DNA of 64,000 nucleotides from contig NZ_CP074371.1 of assembly GCF_018362975.1 (NCBI RefSeq), forward strand, positions 1,178,001 to 1,242,000. The letters are read 5' to 3'. Shown in pieces: positions 63,296 to 64,000 of the stretch; positions within the stretch are counted from its first letter, which is position 1, and every line of letters starts with the position of its first letter. This stretch comes from Nocardia tengchongensis (GTDB lineage Bacteria > Actinomycetota > Actinomycetes > Mycobacteriales > Mycobacteriaceae). The notes beneath the pieces were generated by a model. It saw nothing but the letters and a program-made list of their open reading frames with translations, was not told the origin of the DNA and made no database searches. A program made the position numbers and the translations under genes.

Positions 63296-64000
63296 CCGAC
63301 TCCATCGAACACCGCAACATCGTCGTCCTCGGGGCGGGCTTCGGCGGCATCGGGATGGCGATCAAGTTGCGGGAGGCCGGGTTCGAGGACCTGGTGCTGC
63401 TGGAACGCGCGGACGACCTGGGCGGGACCTGGCAGGCCAACACCTATCCCGGATGCGCGTGCGATGTGCCTTCGCAGCTGTACAGCTACTCGTTCGCGCC
63501 CAATCCGAACTGGTCGCGGACCTACGGGCGGCAGGCCGAGATCCTGGCATACCTGCGGGGCGTCGCCACCGAACACGATGTGGTGCGGCATATTCGGCTG
63601 AATACCGAACTGCTCGACGCGCGCTGGGACGACGAGGACGCGCTGTGGCGGATCGAGACCTCGCGGGGCCCGCTCACCGCCGACTATTTCATCGCGGCGG
63701 CGGGCATCTTCACCGAAGCGAAGTATCCGGCGCTGCCCGGACTGGAAGCCTTCGAAGGCAAGACTTTTCACTCGCTGCACTGGGACCACAACCACGATCT
63801 GACCGGGGAGCGGGTCGCGGTGATCGGGACCGGCGCGTCGTCGGTGCAGTTCATCCCCGAGATCCAGCCGGCGGTGGCGGCGCTGACGGTGTTCCAGCGT
63901 TCCGCCCCCTGGATCGTGCCGCGCATGGACCGGCCGACCTGGAGTGTGGAGCGGTCGCTGCTGCGTCGGATCCCGGTGGCGCAGAAGCTGGTTCGCGGCA
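63292..64000 (+). CDS. flavin-containing monooxygenase / Baeyer-Villiger type (3' partial)
   Basis: The first 236 residues of a longer gene, cut by the right window edge. The FAD motif is VVLGAGFGGIGMAIKLREAG (residues 11-30), then the second flavin segment LERADDLGGTWQANTYPG with CDVPSQLYSYSF, and VAVIGTGASSVQFIPEI for NADP. The linker FQRSAPWIVPRMDRP is typical of class B flavin monooxygenases. It likely oxygenates a ketone or similar substrate. It is the fourth gene of the TetR-controlled operon. Confidence 0.92.
   Translation, partial: MTDSIEHRNIVVLGAGFGGIGMAIKLREAGFEDLVLLERADDLGGTWQANTYPGCACDVPSQLYSYSFAPNPNWSRTYGRQAEILAYLRGVATEHDVVRHIRLNTELLDARWDDEDALWRIETSRGPLTADYFIAAAGIFTEAKYPALPGLEAFEGKTFHSLHWDHNHDLTGERVAVIGTGASSVQFIPEIQPAVAALTVFQRSAPWIVPRMDRPTWSVERSLLRRIPVAQKLVRG

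Overview
High-GC (about 70%) actinobacterial chromosome, most likely Nocardia or a close relative in the Corynebacteriales. The evidence is the G/C-biased third codon positions, GTG/TTG starts, ATGA/GTGA stop-start overlaps, a mycobacterial-type sdh1 operon, a DinB2-type polymerase, an XRE/DUF397 pair, many steroid/acyl-CoA type enzymes and a block matching the Streptomyces SCO2521-SCO2524 families. No rRNA, tRNA, CRISPR array, insertion sequence or phage gene was seen.

Layout. 1-13 kb: partial methyltransferase, FAD steroid-type dehydrogenase, CrtI-like oxidoreductase, methyltransferase, LysR regulator, ThrE-type exporter, SGNH hydrolase, large flippase-like membrane protein, acyl-CoA ligase and nitronate monooxygenase. 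13-19 kb: orphan VapB-like antitoxin, a polyketide-synthase-like protein lacking its catalytic residues, a ParB-like small protein, a cation/proton antiporter, an S4 RNA-binding protein and an NlpC/P60 cell-wall hydrolase. 19-31 kb: ATPase, acyl-CoA dehydrogenase, alpha/beta hydrolase, a catalytically degenerate thiolase and the sdh1 operon; three near-identical CRP-type boxes mark this stretch. 31-39 kb: XRE/DUF397 pair, a plus-strand operon of two tiny coupled ORFs, a GNAT acetyltransferase and a membrane protein, converging on a four-gene minus-strand operon of the uncharacterised SCO2521-SCO2524 families. 39-42 kb: sugar ABC transporter without its ATPase. 42-57 kb: DNA glycosylase, FAD/Fe-S oxidoreductase, ABC exporter behind a SoxR-like promoter, His-rich methyltransferase, DinB2-like polymerase, enoyl-CoA hydratase, quinone reductase, nuclease-family protein, YbjQ-like tandem protein and Lon. 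57-64 kb: a Met-rich micro-ORF, an ArsP/YraQ-type permease behind a perfect CsoR-like palindrome, a DUF1254 lipoprotein, and a TetR-controlled di-iron hydrolase / ferredoxin-reductase / flavin monooxygenase operon cut by the right edge.

The best candidate for an undescribed system is the 33.97-38.84 kb cassette (SCO2521-2522-2523-2524 types). It is one translationally coupled operon around a MinD/ParA-like protein whose P-loop lysine is arginine; the methyltransferase (SCO2525 type) that accompanies it in Streptomyces is absent. Other notable items are a pseudo-PKS, a pseudo-thiolase, a metal-type operator with a Met-rich peptide nearby, and a leader ORF overlapping sdhC.

Caution: nine conserved genes each carry one small frameshift, mostly in short G/C runs. 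This pattern fits sequencing or assembly error better than genuine gene decay, so these genes are annotated across the shift.
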